Assembly: GCF_003369915.1 (NCBI RefSeq)
Contig: NC_046677.1
Coordinates: 18,990,913-19,054,912, forward strand
Direction: 5' to 3'
Source: Drosophila miranda
Taxonomy: Eukaryota > Arthropoda > Insecta > Diptera > Drosophilidae
DNA length: 64,000 nucleotides
Under the pieces are notes generated by a model. The model searched no databases. It was not told the DNA's origin and was given only the letters and a program-made list of their open reading frames with translations. A program made the translations under genes and the position numbers. Shown here piece by piece: positions 20,353-32,624 of the stretch. The first letter of the stretch is position 1. The number at the start of each line of letters is the position of its first letter.

Positions 20353-23300
20353 TTAGATTTGGTAATCGTCATTGAACTTTGTTCTATTATAGAGAGCACG
20401 ACTGGCGCCGCTGTCATTTCTATTTAAAGAAAAGCAGCCACGTCTGTATAACACAATAATTCCTAGTGTAATCGGAATGGCAATAAGAATAAAAACAAGC
20501 AACCCAATCCAGAAAATACCACTGCTTTTTTTACTGTCAATTAAATGATCCGTCGCTACCTTTAAAATATCCACATTTTTTAATTCAACGGGTGAATCAC
20601 ACTTTACATTTTTTGCCAGAAGTGCGGTTGTTTTGTTTATTTGTGGCAGTAGGATGTTGATTAAATAATCATTCGACTCTTCGCAAGTCCATGGATTATA
20701 TCTAAGATCAAGCACTGAAAGTTTATCCCAACGTACAAGTAATGACTTTGGTAATTTTGTCAAGTTGCAATTATTTAAATAAACCTGTTGGAATTATAAG
20801 GGAACAATAGATAACATATGTATAATAATGGGATTTTTTTAAGTTACTTTTTCCAATGGCGGATAGTTCATGTATTGCCCATCAGTAAGGTTTTTTGCTA
20901 GGGCGAGCTCATCGATTTCTACTAGAAACTTGTTGTCAGACAATATTAGCTCGGTAAGGTCTGAAAAAAAATTGTAATTGAATGATAATGAAATACTTTT
21001 TTTAAATTCTATTAGTTGATAGAACTAAAATGGTTTCTTTTTTAACTCCATATTCATTTTGTTATGCTGCAGCTGCAACGCATTGGAGTTTCAAAAATCA
21101 TACTTTTGCGCTTTCTTCTGTGCCCACGTGCCAGGAGCAGTTAACTATTTTGCGGGTGGTGAAGAGGAACGAGATGAACGAAATCAACAAAGACAATTTG
21201 TCTCTGTCTAGTTTAAAGCTGCCATGCACGGTTAACGATTCATATCACCTTATGGTCCATGAATCATATTTGTAGTAATCATATCGTGCAGAAGTTGTTC
21301 AGTGGACGGTTCTGGAATTTCCGGAAATCACATTATCAATTTCCTCAGGGCGTATTTTATTTATATTTCTATTGACACGAATAAAACAGTGGGAACAAAG
21401 GGGCACTGCAATTACCGCAATCTGTACCAAGAAAGGTCAGTTCAGTCAGCCGTGCGACGATTTGAAGATGTGTTTTTCCGATCCAATAACCAGAGTCGGG
21501 TTAAAGTTGAGCCCACTTCTCTCACGATCGTCAATGTATAAGCCTCCTTTTAAGGAGGTAATAAATATTGGGAGCTTCGAATGTTCACCCAATTTATTTC
21601 GAGGTATATTTTCTACTTATCTCGGGTTTACTAACTACGTAGGCTAATCGTACAATTGCGAGCGCTTTACTGCAACATGTTGCTGTAAATATTTTGGAGT
21701 AGGACTAATTAAAAACTGTTATATTGATTAATAGCTAAATAATCCAAGAACCTATTCTCATACCTACTACCCAGATGAGTTCTCACACAAACAACGTGAC
21801 ATGAAGATGAAACTAACGTTGATTTCAAAAAGAAGGTGGTTGTCTGGCTGTAAAATACTAGAATAGCTTACATTTTTAAACTTACTCTGCAATTCACTCA
21901 TGGCGCCAACTCCAATATGGCGAAGCTTTGGCATATAAGACATACTGAGATATCTTAAGTTAGTCATCACAGGAAAAATGCTAGTTAAGATTAAATTTTA
22001 AAAAATTATTTATAGTGATTCTTTAAGACAGAGAGCTCCGTTGATCATAGCTTACTTGTCGCCTTGAAGATCTTCAATTGGGTTTTCATTCAAGACAAGC
22101 CTGGCTAAATTCCTTGCAAATGATAAAGCATCTGGCAATTTACTGAAAAGATTTCCAGCTGCTATTAAAGTCTCAAGATCTCGTGGCCCATGTAGAAGAG
22201 TTTGTGGCAAGGTTTTTATTTCCATATAGGAAATATCTAAAACCTATAAAAAAAGATTAAATTAATAAATCATTTCTAAAAAATATTCTAAAGATATTAT
22301 TAAGCCAAAAAAAACAATGGCATCGGAACTGCTTTTTACTGAGAGCGTGCTCACTGCCTAGACCGGTGCAATCCAATTATTATGGTTTAAGTGACGTCCC
22401 ATCCGGTGGCTTGAATGTATTTGGGCAAGATCCCTGGTTCCGGATGGGTCCGAAATATCCGTAAGGAATGGAGCTCCGAGGAATTGAAGTGTATACATAT
22501 ACTTTATGAGGTCGGAAATGCTTCTTTCTGGGTGTTACACATCCAATTTCACCAGATCATGATTCATGGATATATTTATGAACATCAAGACGGTTTGGGT
22601 TTGTACTGCAAGGCAAATGTCTCAAAAGATGCCGCATGGAAACTTTGCAAGCCGAAGGCTGACCTTTTTTTTTATCGAAACCTGGCTCAAGATCAGTTCT
22701 GAGTTATACATACCTATTTTTGCCCAAAGTTTTTGGAGGATTGAGAAAGACCAACCTCCAAGAACAGAATGTGCTTCACCACGACAAACCCAGTTCTCAC
22801 ACATCACCAAAAATATCGAACCAAAAGAGTTCCAAGATATAACAAAAAAAATTTAGCAACGTTTTTCGGCACCGAAAGAAGCTTTGTCTTAGAGATACTA
22901 CCTTCTGAGTGTCAAAACGTTTCAAAATAGGAATTGATCTTCCTGGAGAATATTTTCAAAAACAATAACGCTATTTAAAATTTTTGTTTGTTGAAGTGAA
23001 AGTGCTTTCACTCCTTAGCCTAATCTAAGAATATAAAAGCAACTTACGTAAAATATATAAATTTGTATATACGTATTACCCGAAGGAGTCCGATGCCACT
23101 GCTACGCATAATAATGATAATTTTAGTTTCTTGTTAAATGGGCTTTACATACCTTCAATGATGTCAAACCTGAAATTGCCACTTCTGAAAGTCCGTCTAT
23201 TACTTGAAAATTATTTGAGCATAAAATAAGCTCTTCTAGGTTTGGAGCATGCTCGAATAAATCTGCATCCAAAAAATGCAGCTCATTGTATCCCAAATTT

Positions 23301-24640
23301 AGCGATTTCAAATTGTATAACGCCTTATAGTCCGATACGGTATAGGGTCCTTTAAAGACATCTGGTAGCAACACTTTTGAAGTTAATTTGTTGTGCGATA
23401 AGTCTAGGCTTGTCAAGTCAGATAGATTTTGAAAGGCGCCGTTAGCTATTGAATCTATCTGGTTATAGCCTATGTATAAATGTTTTACATCATATGTTGG
23501 CAATATTGGGATACTGCTTAAATTGTTGTGTTCTAGCTTGATTGTTTCAAAAGTAAAGTTTCCGTTGATTAAGACATTCCATTCTTCGTTAGAGAGCCAA
23601 CTGTTTAATTTGTTCGTGCAATCGATTAAATTGTTTTCTAAATCGCATGTGCATTTTTTACACAGATCATTTTCTTTTAAAGCTGCAACGTTCTGGAATT
23701 CCGATAAATTAATTTTATTATGTATTGATCAATGTGGTGTATTTGGTTTTGGTTTGGTTCTTGGTTAGAATTGAAATTTGGAAAACAGTGAGAACGAATC
23801 GATAACGCCAGCTACATGTGGAAGCTTGTGTTTATCACGCTTTTTCTATCTGTTATACATTTACATTAATATAATAAGTTCAGAGTCTAAACGGAAAGAA
23901 AGTTTGTTTCGGCCGGATTGATATGTTGGTTAATTCGGGGACGATGGATCTCTCTCAACTGTGTGACAACTGTGGAAAACATAGAGAGAATTGTGCGTAT
24001 CTTCAAAATTGTGGATGCCACAGATTTTCACCCTTTGTGGGGCGGAGGCAAAATTTGTAAATACAATGTTAACAGTCTGATATCACAGGAGTAGGGAAAA
24101 TAGTGCAAAATTTGGTTACTTCTCTCTGAGGTCTTATCAAGCCGGACGGACAGGCAGACATAGCTGTATCGACTCGATTATTATCATGCTAATCAGTTAT
24201 ATGTATGAATTATATTCACCGATGTCATTTCGTATTAATATAAGCAATATTTAAAAAATATTTTAAAAAATATCTATATCTTATTTATGTCTATAATGAC
24301 GCACCAGACATAATAGAGGGAGAGATTTCCTTCTCTGTTTCTTGTTTGAATTTTACCGTTTTTAATCAATATTTAAACTCATTTTTCGCGTTTAAGACTA
24401 ACTCCTCGTAAATATATATTTGCTAAATTGACAGTTAACAAAGCCAAAACGACAAGCAAACTATTAACTATTAAGGTACTGCGTAATATTACAGAGAGAG
24501 AAGATTAAAACACTTACGTATACCTTCGAAACTGATGGCCCTCCGGATGTGTTTTCATCAGAAACTGCCTGAGTATTGACATTTGTTAAAATAAAATAAT
24601 ATAATGTACAAATTAAAAAATTAATTTTTTTTAATTTCAT
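20353..24640 (-). CDS. Leucine-rich repeat single-pass membrane protein
   Basis: Six exons join in phase: 24640-24518, 23692-23153, 22243-22056, 21980-21886, 20960-20848 and 20784-20353, giving 496 aa. The signal peptide is INFLICTLYYFILTNVNTQA. A cysteine-rich LRR N-cap (CKKCTCDLENNLIDC) comes next. LRRs follow, for example NLSDLTSLDLSHNKLTS, NLKSLNLGYNELHFLDADLF, NLARLVLNENPIEDL and NLTELILSDNKFL. The C-cap begins NPWTCEESNDYL. The single membrane helix is IFWIGLLVFILIAIPITLGI, followed by a ~30-residue cytoplasmic tail ending FNDDYQI. This is a cell-surface receptor or adhesion type; the ligand is unknown. It may correspond to D. melanogaster CG5096 (from memory, unsure). For exon 1 the donor GTAAGTG at 24517 was preferred over an in-phase GTATAC six bases earlier. 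Large introns hold DINE-1 scraps. Confidence 0.87.
20961..21885. other. Intron of the LRR gene, unrecognised insert
   Basis: The stretch around 21300-21650 has overlapping plus-strand frames of 79 and 91 codons and higher GC than the flanks, suggesting a mobile-element remnant. I recognise no protein. Confidence 0.3.
22480..22560 (-). repeat. DINE-1 fragment in LRR gene intron
   Basis: ATATACTTTATGAGGTCGGA and then GGGTGTTACACATCC match the 5' region of the full DINE-1 near 7000-7060. The rest of the intron (22244-23152) shows nothing else. Confidence 0.65.
23990..24185 (-). repeat. DINE-1 fragment in first intron of LRR gene
   Basis: TGTGGATGCCACAGATTTTC and the CGGACGGACAGGCAGACA stretch match the internal and CGGACGGACAG blocks of DINE-1 near 6775-6970. 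Degraded and internally deleted. Confidence 0.65.
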
Positions 24641-26236
24641 TTTGTTTGCTCAAATAAGAACAACTAAATATGCAATGACTCTTAACAGACGAATGAAAAG
24701 TGTATGACTAAACGCTCAGTTAAAAATGTGTATGTTTATCTATTTCTACCTATCTTATCTTCTTTGGAGCATTGAAGGCACTGATTACGATTATCTCGAT
24801 GAAATTATTTGTACAATCCCTGATAAGAATCCGAAAAGCTTTCCCAAACTTTTAATTTTGTATTTTCAAAGTGAATAGGCCTGCATTCGTACTCATATAC
24901 TTAGTCAATTTTGAAATTCAATTTCTATGCTATGTCCGAGTCTAAATTTTGATCGATGTCTCGATAAAAGCTGTACGATGTAGGGGTCCGACATAGAAAA
25001 ATATTTTCAAAGCTGCATAAATAAACATCAAAACTAGTCAAATAAAATTTAAAGTGCAAAACGAAAAAAAACCTCTAAAGCGAAATATACCGTCGACAAT
25101 TTTGTTTGTCTTTTCTACCAATTGCCTACAAATTACGGTCTGAAATTATAGTATTTGTGGCATTTCAGATGAAAACATCGTACAATTGTTTGACAAAAGT
25201 TATTTGTGCTATCTCTGATAAAAACATCGCACTTTTATTGGTCGGCGATTGAGAAACGAGACATGGTGGAACATCTCTGTCATCTTATGTTGACGACGAA
25301 AATTTCTATAAAAAGATTATACTTACTCGAACGTACATACATACATGTTTGCCTACACTTTTTTCGAACCGATTGCCTGATTTTGTAACCCCAAATTCTG
25401 CAAGATTTGTCTCCATGTTACAAAATTTTGAAGTTGGAAAAATAAAAAAAAATATTACGGTTGTCACTTTTGCGGATTACTCTTTCAGTCAAAACGTTCG
25501 TTTTCGTGTTAAGGTGTTCCCGTTTTCACACATTTTGGTATCGATATGTTTCAAGTACTCATCGATTCTGGCAAAAAAAAAAAAAAAACAGCTGACATGG
25601 TTGCTTCGAAAATTCGCAGCGTTATAAAAATGGCTTAATTTTTCCAACTGACAATTATTTAACATGTCTGAAAATGTATATTAAAAATTAAATTGCTAAG
25701 GCCAAAAACTGAATTTGGTGTACCTACATTTTGAATTATATGTGGCGGTACACGGCTGTCCTTACCCTTACCCCTTACCTTTTGCAAGTTTTCCGATAAC
25801 CAAATAGGACTGCGTCAGCTGTTTGTGCATATCCAAAAAGTGTTGACCAATTATTTGGCAAATTTAAGGTTGGGTTAAAAAAAAACTTATTTATAAACAT
25901 AACATTAGCATAAATTTGACACCATACCAAGGCAATTCAGCTTGTGCCTTGTTTATAAATGGTTATTGTTTAAATCAATCTCAAATGCGATGAGATAAAC
26001 AAAAACACAGATGACTGGGTAAAGTTATAAAGTGTGAACATATTTATAAGACAATATTTTAGCGAAAAACGTTTCTCGTCTTTACAAAGACTTCGAATTT
26101 GTTAATACCGTCCAAAACGGTAGAAATATAACTTGGTGAAGTAGTAGGTGCATACTAGTGGTCTGTCACGGTTGGGACCAGTGATCTTAAAATACTCGTG
26201 ACTTATTTACTTTAGTTATTTTCATAGCATAACCAA
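24641..26236. other. Intergenic DNA with dispersed repeat Y
   Basis: Holds the upstream regions of two divergent genes (LRR, minus; aminopeptidase, plus). About 25480-25975 belongs to repeat family Y, listed separately. I see nothing else. Confidence 0.4.
25480..25975 (+). repeat. Dispersed repeat Y, copy 1
   Basis: Shares ordered blocks with 49080-49340 (same strand) and 57165-57560 (opposite strand). The blocks are GTTTTCACAnATTTTGnTATCGAT, then CAGCTG after a poly(A) run, then CCAATTATTTnnnAAATTTnAGGTTGGGTTAA, then a block with the word CTTGTGCC or its complement near AATGGT. No open frame of note. Probably a non-autonomous DNA transposon. Confidence 0.6.
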
Positions 26237-27326
26237 ATGACGCTTAAAATGAGCATACTCTTGAAATGTTTATTACCACAAAAGTCTTTAATAAGGAATT
26301 TTATTCACAGAAAGGGGAAGGGGTATGTGTAATATATTTATTGTGCTTTCATGCCTAATGACTAACTGGTGGGTTTATATAACTCAACTTCACAGCGATG
26401 CAGGAAAGTATGAAAGAATCTTTGCACCCGGACAGGTTTCCAAGGAGCGGACTGTTCCTCAATGGATACCAAAGCCTCCATACTACTACAAAAAAATGCC
26501 ACCAGGTAGCACAATTGGGAGCCCAGAAATTAAAAATATAGACCAAATACAAGGAATGCGTCTAAGCGGACAACTGGCGGCCAACATATTACAAGAGTGC
26601 GGCGCTCTAGCAGTAATTGGGAAGTCAACAAATGAAATAGACGCACGTGCCCATGAACTTATTATTGAAGCAAATGCGTACCCGTCGCCCCTTAGGTATG
26701 CAGGGTTTCCAAAATCCATCTGCACGTCGGTCAATAATGTAGCATGCCATGGAATCCCAGATGACCGCCAGTTAATTGATGGCGATATTATAAACATTGA
26801 TGTTACCGTTTACCTCAATGGTTACCATGGTGACTGTTCAGAAACCTTCCTCGTTGGTGATGTTGATGAACATGGCCGCTACCTGGTCGAAGCCACAAGG
26901 ACTTGCTTAGATATGTGCATTTCACTATGTGGTCCAGATGTCTCTTTTAATAAAATCGGCAAGTTTATACAACAATATTGTGAAGAAACAAAACTTGAAT
27001 CAATAGTTGATTTTATTGGACATGGGATTGGTAGTTATTTCCACGGGCCTCCAGAAATTTATCATTACCGTATGCACACCATTTAAATTCTTAATTGTAT
27101 GGTAATCTAAAACAATTCATTTTTAGATAATAACATTGGTGGTAAAATGCGTCCTGGTATGACGTTTACAATTGAACCCATCCTAACTCTTGGCGAATCG
27201 GACATAGCTTTGTTAGAAGATGGATGGACTGCAATCAGCCTAGATGGTGCACGGAGCGCACAATTTGAACACACTATACTTATAACAGAGGCAGGAGCAG
27301 AGGTACTGACAAAGGTCCATGAATAG
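26237..27326 (+). CDS. Mitochondrial methionine aminopeptidase (MetAP1D type)
   Basis: Removes the N-terminal methionine from proteins made in mitochondria. Three exons, 26237-26322, 26396-27069 and 27127-27326, join in phase to 319 aa, close to human MAP1D (335 aa). The N-terminus MTLKMSILLKCLLPQKSLIR has the basic, non-acidic make-up of a mitochondrial transit peptide. All five metal ligands are visible in their motifs: the two Asp in NIDVTVYLNGYHGDCSETF, His in GHGIG, Glu in FTIEPIL and Glu in QFEHTIL. YAGFPKSICTSVNNVACHGI is the classical type 1 signature. It lacks the N-terminal zinc fingers of cytosolic MetAP1. The 3' end lies 180 bp from the convergent Bug22. Confidence 0.94.
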
Positions 27327-27505
27327 TTCAAAGTATGTAGATATATATGCGAATTTTCATTTTGTTTTTCAATATATTTGCCTATTTAGTTCATAAAAAT
27401 GTTATTATATGAGTGAAATTACAATTTTTGCAACTGGGCCGCTATAAACTTTGGATATTTTGTGCTATAGTTGATTATAGATGCAATTTCATCGGCGGAA
27501 AGAAC

Positions 27506-28158
27506 CTAGCCGCAAATAGCGTTGGACTTTTGTACTGGTTTTTGAATTGGTAGGAACAACTTAAATTCTGGCGGCAATTCGTCTTCTGAATAGAGGCGAT
27601 CAGAAAAATATACGCGCCGTATACGGCAATTTGCATGAATTTGTACGCGCAGAGTTTCTACATAGTTTGTGCCATAGGCGCGCCGTGTAAAGTCAGATAG
27701 GTTAAATTGAATTTGATTCCATCCCTCATCCAGACGCATGGGCATCGTGCAAATAAATGGCTTGACACGAGTGGTCGATTGATAATTGCTGGCTCGAAAC
27801 CTGCGACGAACATTTTTATCATCCAGAACCTACAAATTATATGTAAAGAATATCATACGAAGAGCTGCATCAGAAATATTACCTGCACTTCAAATGTGAA
27901 GTATTTCTTCATGTTCTTAATAATCATTACAAGAAAAGGCAATTTTATACCAAGTGTCTTCTTTGGATCCGCTGGACATGTTATAAATGTAGTGCTGACG
28001 TTAGTACCAACTATTTCCAGAACTAGACTCTGTATGTCATTGTCAGTTATACGTTTTATATGTCCATTGCGCACTTTCTTGTCCCAAAGCTGAAGAGGCT
28101 TGGAGCCAATGCTGTAGAGAATTGATAAAAATCCAGATTGAAAAGTATTTTTGAACAT
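27506..28158 (-). CDS. Bug22: Cilia- and flagella-associated protein 20 (Bug22)
   Basis: CFAP20 is an inner-junction protein of axonemal doublet microtubules, needed for cilia and sperm flagella. Two exons, 28158-27883 and 27829-27506, give 199 aa, the fly length. The sequence is almost invariant: [58 protein letters not shown] across the 53 bp intron, then [20 protein letters not shown] and [12 protein letters not shown]. An open frame continues upstream of the ATG, but the family start is clear. It is divergent from COX10, about 900 bp away. Confidence 0.97.
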
Positions 28159-29058
28159 TCTGCTATTGAATTGACCGGGTTGTTTCGCAATATACTGTTT
28201 TTCAAATTTAGTATATGACCAGTAAATGCTGGCCAACAAATTTAGCACAGCCGAAACTCGTACAAACTACGAACATGAATACGAAACTGTTCAAAAATTT
28301 TCTGTCAATAAATTTGTTTGGAATGATTGTTGCCATTAGCAATGGGAAACGAACAGAGTTGACAATAGGGTTGGGAAAAAATCGATATTACTAGCGATAC
28401 TATCGATGGTTGAAAAATACGCAGACCATCGATTGTTTTAGTTAACCAACGATAGTACTGAGCGGAAAAATTTAACATTCAGCCATACTCCTGTTTTCAC
28501 TTTCACAAAAGTTTTCCGATTTACTTTTGAAAACACACGTTTTCACATTTCGCAAGATTTTTTCGTTTTCAAAACGAAAATATTTTCCTCGACGAATTGG
28601 TAGGTAAACGGCTTGTCAGCGCAACACAAATTTTAGTTTTCGTGACTAAACAGTGAGGTACAGCTGTTTCCTGCCAGAGTACTTATTAGACTTATTAGAT
28701 TAAGGCCAGTACTCAGATAAGCGAAGTTCTTCCCGGTCTAAAATTGTCATATATTTCCGCAGAATGTTGGAACCTCTATGTGCTGTACGGTTAAACTATG
28801 TTGTGTTTGTTTACGAATAAAATCTGTTCAAAACTAAACTAAAATTTTGTATTGAAGCAAACAGGAAAGGAATGTGTTATTTGAGAGCGAAGAAAGAATA
28901 CGATGAATTTCACCTCAGTATTTTTTCATTTTGATATATGGTCACATTTTTGTCAGTAATCTATGTTATTTTAAACAAAATTATACACATTAGTGTATAA
29001 GACCTAAATATTACATTGCTTGAATTATGTATCACCGGTTTTGTTTAAAAAACTAATA
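28159..29058. promoter_or_regulatory. Divergent promoter region of Bug22 and COX10 with DRE-like sites
   Basis: TATCGATGG at 28401-28409 and ATCGAT at 28381-28386 resemble the DRE/DREF site (TATCGATA) common at fly housekeeping promoters. Which gene they serve is inference. About 28470-28690 has GTTTTCAC-rich sequence loosely like repeat Y. Nothing coding is seen. Confidence 0.35.
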
Positions 29059-30645
29059 ATGATGCGGGGATTAGTCAAGCGTGAATGGAGGCTAATAACC
29101 CAGGTTGTAAATCCTGTTAATTTACAATCGACGCGAGTAAGTGTATAGTGTGTGTGTGTTATGTAACTTTTAACACTTTAAAACTATTTGAATTTGCAGT
29201 ATACAACTAAAACTGCATCCTCCAATAATGAAGAAATCGCAGTAATGAGAAGTGCTTCGCCTTGTGACAATTCGATAGTACCAGTATCTCAGGTGAAGGA
29301 TATTTGTGGGCCTGTTAGTAAAGACAATGTGATATTCCCAGCGACAAATATAATACCCGATAATCATACCTCATGGTTGCCGAGTCCATACACTACCACT
29401 GGGAAAACAATCAGTCAATACAAAAAACTTTCAAAATTTCGGCTTACATGTAAGTTTTCTCGTGCTGGAAAATTAAATGAGCTTCTTGTTTATTGTTGTA
29501 TTTCAGCTCTGGTTGTTGTTACCACAATGGGTGGATATGCGATGGCACCTGCTGCGTTCGATCTTAGTTCATTTGCTATGTGCACGTTGGGAACAGGAAT
29601 GATTTCAGCTGCAGCTAATGCAATAAATCAATATCATGAAGTTCCTTTCGACTCCCAAATGTCGAGAACGAAAAACCGTGTGCTTGTAACAGGCCAAATT
29701 ACCCCACTTAAATCAGTACTTTTTGCCGCTGTGTCTGCGTCAACTGGACTATGCATGCTGTATTTTGGTGTTAATGGACTAACAGCGGCTCTAGGAGCGG
29801 GAAATCTTTTTCTTTACACATCAATATATACACCAATGAAGCGGATTAGTATAGTCAACACGTGGATTGGATCAGTAGTTGGCGCAATTCCACCTTTAAT
29901 GGGCTGGGCCGGTTGCGCTGGCAGTCTAGATTCAGGCGCAATGATACTGGCTGGAATACTGTTTGCTTGGCAGTTCCCTCATTTTAATGCCCTTTCATGG
30001 AACCTGCGACCGGACTACTCTCGCGCCGGGTATCGCATGATGGCGGTTACTAATCCGAGTCTTTGTCGTCGTACAGCGTTGCGATATTCACTAGTCATTG
30101 CCGGACTTTCATTAATGGCGCCAGTTCTAGACGTTACAAACTATTGGTTTGCGTTGGAAACAATTCCCTTAAACGCGTATTTCGCATATTTGGGTAAGTA
30201 AAAACACACCCAGATCAGCAACAATTTTAGTACCCTATTAACAAACATAATTAGAAGCACATTTATCATTTTGGGGTTTGGGCATAAGATGAGATTGGCG
30301 TTACCGCCAGTCGAGCTGGTCTCCACAAAATCTCTTCACCTTTAATATTAATTACAACATGATATATACATAAACTAATCTTCTTTTCAATATTTTTTTA
30401 CAGCGTATAAATTTAACAAAAAGTCAGATAGCAAAAGCTCGAGAAGCCTTTTTAGGTTTTCACTACTGCACTTGCCAGCTTTGATGCTATTATTTTTGGC
30501 AAATAAAAAAGAATGGTATTTTAAAAAGAACGCAGAAGAAGAAACAATAAAAACAGATTCAAACTATATGGTTTTGAAGCCATCAAAAACTGCAACAAGT
30601 CTTGGAAACGTTTTACCTGTCGCTGTAGCCGAAGGACCCAGATAA
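29059..30645 (+). CDS. COX10: Protoheme IX farnesyltransferase, mitochondrial (COX10)
   Basis: Converts heme b to heme o in the inner mitochondrial membrane, the first step to the heme a of cytochrome c oxidase. Three exons, 29059-29136, 29200-30193 and 30404-30645, join in phase to 437 aa (human 443). The N-terminal ~110 residues are a targeting and linker region ([18 protein letters not shown]). The UbiA-type prenyltransferase core begins at KLSKFRLT. It has the prenyl-diphosphate/Mg site [20 protein letters not shown], the second motif [20 protein letters not shown] and [20 protein letters not shown]. Several membrane helices are visible. The poly(A) signal is at 30730-30735. Confidence 0.96.
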
Positions 30646-30799
30646 TTTTACATAATTTATGCATTATTAAGACTTGTAAAAATGTAATTTATAGTTAAAT
30701 ATAATTTAAGCTAGTCCTTTGACTTGTAAAATAAAAGTTTTATTCTGGAGCTTTATTATTCAGTTTATATTGATTGTAAAATGACTATTTGTTTTGATA

Positions 30800-32190
30800 G
30801 TGTGATGGCTCTCCTGTGATCTTACACTTTTGCTGGCAACACAGCAATCCTAAGTCGATCCAAATGCTCATTACAAGTTATCCTGCCACTTGAGAGACAC
30901 TTAGTAACAACTGATTGACGCATCAAAATAGCCGAGTATAAATTCAAGCATGTGACGTTCATATTGAACAGACGACGCTGATCGACAGTAAGGGCTCGCG
31001 CACACTATAGCTGAAAGCGGAGCTGAAATCGGCGCTGAAATTGGAGCTGAAAGCTCACTTGATCTGAGAGCTTTTTCCAGGCAGAATCAGCTTGCAGGTG
31101 CGTACATTGTCGGCTGATCTGATTGCTGAAAGCTGAAAGCCATTTCCTCCCTTTGTCTCCTCAAGTGGCATCAAAAGTTATCATTATAATTATTATTATT
31201 ATATTGTTAATTAATTACTTCACAGCACGTACAGTAGCCAGACGGAAGTTTTCTTCGTTTTTTTTTATTCCGTGTATTTCAACCACATTTCCGTTATGTA
31301 TTGTATTCGTATTACTTTTATTTTACGAATTATTATTAAATTTCTCAATTATTCATTATGTTGTATAATAATAAACATTGTGATGTTTTCCTAGCGTTTA
31401 CTGTACTTGGGGACATAGTATATTATATTTATTATTGACATATGAAAATGGTAAATAATACAACTTTTTTGCCCAATTTATCTCCTGCCAGAAATAAAAC
31501 TATGATTCAAATATTTTTAATAATCCCGCTTATTCCCCAGCTCTGGGTTAACCGTAATTTCGCTTAACAATGTTTTGCAGCCCATTTTCGATCACTTATG
31601 AACCAATACACTTGAACAAAATCAGCAATCAGCTTGCTGAAAAAACAAACATGCTTGATCGATCAAACTAAGCTGAGCTGATTTCAGCGAGCTTTTTCAG
31701 CTTTCAGCTCAGCTCAGTCTGCAATGTGCGCACTTGCACCGGTGCAGTGTGTTTGTTTTTTCAGAGCTTATAAATCAGCTATCAGCTCCGATTTCAGCTC
31801 CGCTTTCAGCTATAGTGTGCGCGAGCCCTAAAGGCTGATTCAGCAAGCTGATTGCTGATTACCTGAGGTCACCGCATCCGAAATCCCAGCTAAACCGATA
31901 GCGATCTGGGACTCTAAAGTCAACTAAGCCAACTAATCGAGGTATACTCGTCACACCTCAAACTGCTAAGAGTATTCGTTTTCCGTCTCATCCGCAAATG
32001 CAAAGACAGAAACGTCAAGCGGGTGCGAGCTTCGAGAGCTCTTCTCACCGCAGATGAGCTGGAGACCGTGCAGGTCGGGTCTCGCGTCCGCTAAGACCAC
32101 TAAGCCCAGACCGAAGCGACGGGGACGCGCTAACTCCCGAGCACCGGATAACAGGCGGGCCGCTCACCGCACCTCCTCTAACCGCAAAAA
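30800..32190 (+). mobile_element. Pao/BEL-like retroelement remnant (LTR/leader part), interrupted by a MITE
   Basis: The flanks of the Harbinger-type MITE (about 30820-30988 and 31832-32190) look like one older repeat. The block at about 31936-32030 (TCACACCTCAAACTGC, then TTCGTTTTCCG) is repeated at about 55721-55830, just ahead of a Pao/BEL pol-like fossil. This suggests an LTR or leader region of the same kind of element. It is an old, broken fragment. The family assignment is inference from that link. Confidence 0.4.
30992..31828. mobile_element. PIF/Harbinger-type MITE, complete copy
   Basis: An 837 bp element with terminal inverted repeats GGGCTCGCGCACACTATAGC, extending for about 40 bp, flanked by direct TAA at 30989-30991 and 31829-31831. 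The 3 bp TWA target duplication and GGG start are typical of PIF/Harbinger. The arms are made of short iterated GCTGAAA/GAGCTGAAA words. The centre is AT-rich with an ATTATTATT run. No transposase is encoded. A second copy starts at 63769 and is nearly identical over the 232 bp visible. Confidence 0.88.
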
Positions 32191-32624
32191 ACAAATATGG
32201 TGGAAACTTATTTGAAAAATTCATCGAATTCGCTTGAACCTCGTTACTCTGCAGCTTTTGGTGTCGATATTCACTGCTTGTCTGCATTTCTACCCATCAA
32301 TTGACCAGAGCCTTTTTTGGCCGGTAGTCAAAGTTGTGGAAAATCGTAAAAAATCATCTAAAAGAAATTGTGTCAGGCAATTTATTTTCGATCGGGATGC
32401 ATTTTTAAAATTCCATCTTAAAAAACCCACATCATGCAATCTTTCTGGAATGACGCCTTAAATTAAAAGACTTGTTAATGCGTTGATATAAAGATCCTGT
32501 TGTGATATTATCACTTTGAGCAAACTCGAGGAGAGTCATAAAAACTAGAATCTAGAGAAACTAGAGCTAGTCTGTATTTCAATTCCAAAACTTAAAGTGC
32601 TTAGCGTCATAATTACTTTATAAT
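32191..32624. other. Intergenic DNA, nothing recognised
   Basis: About 430 bp between the retroelement remnant and the stop codon of the myotrophin gene. It should include that gene's 3' UTR. No other feature is seen. Confidence 0.3.
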
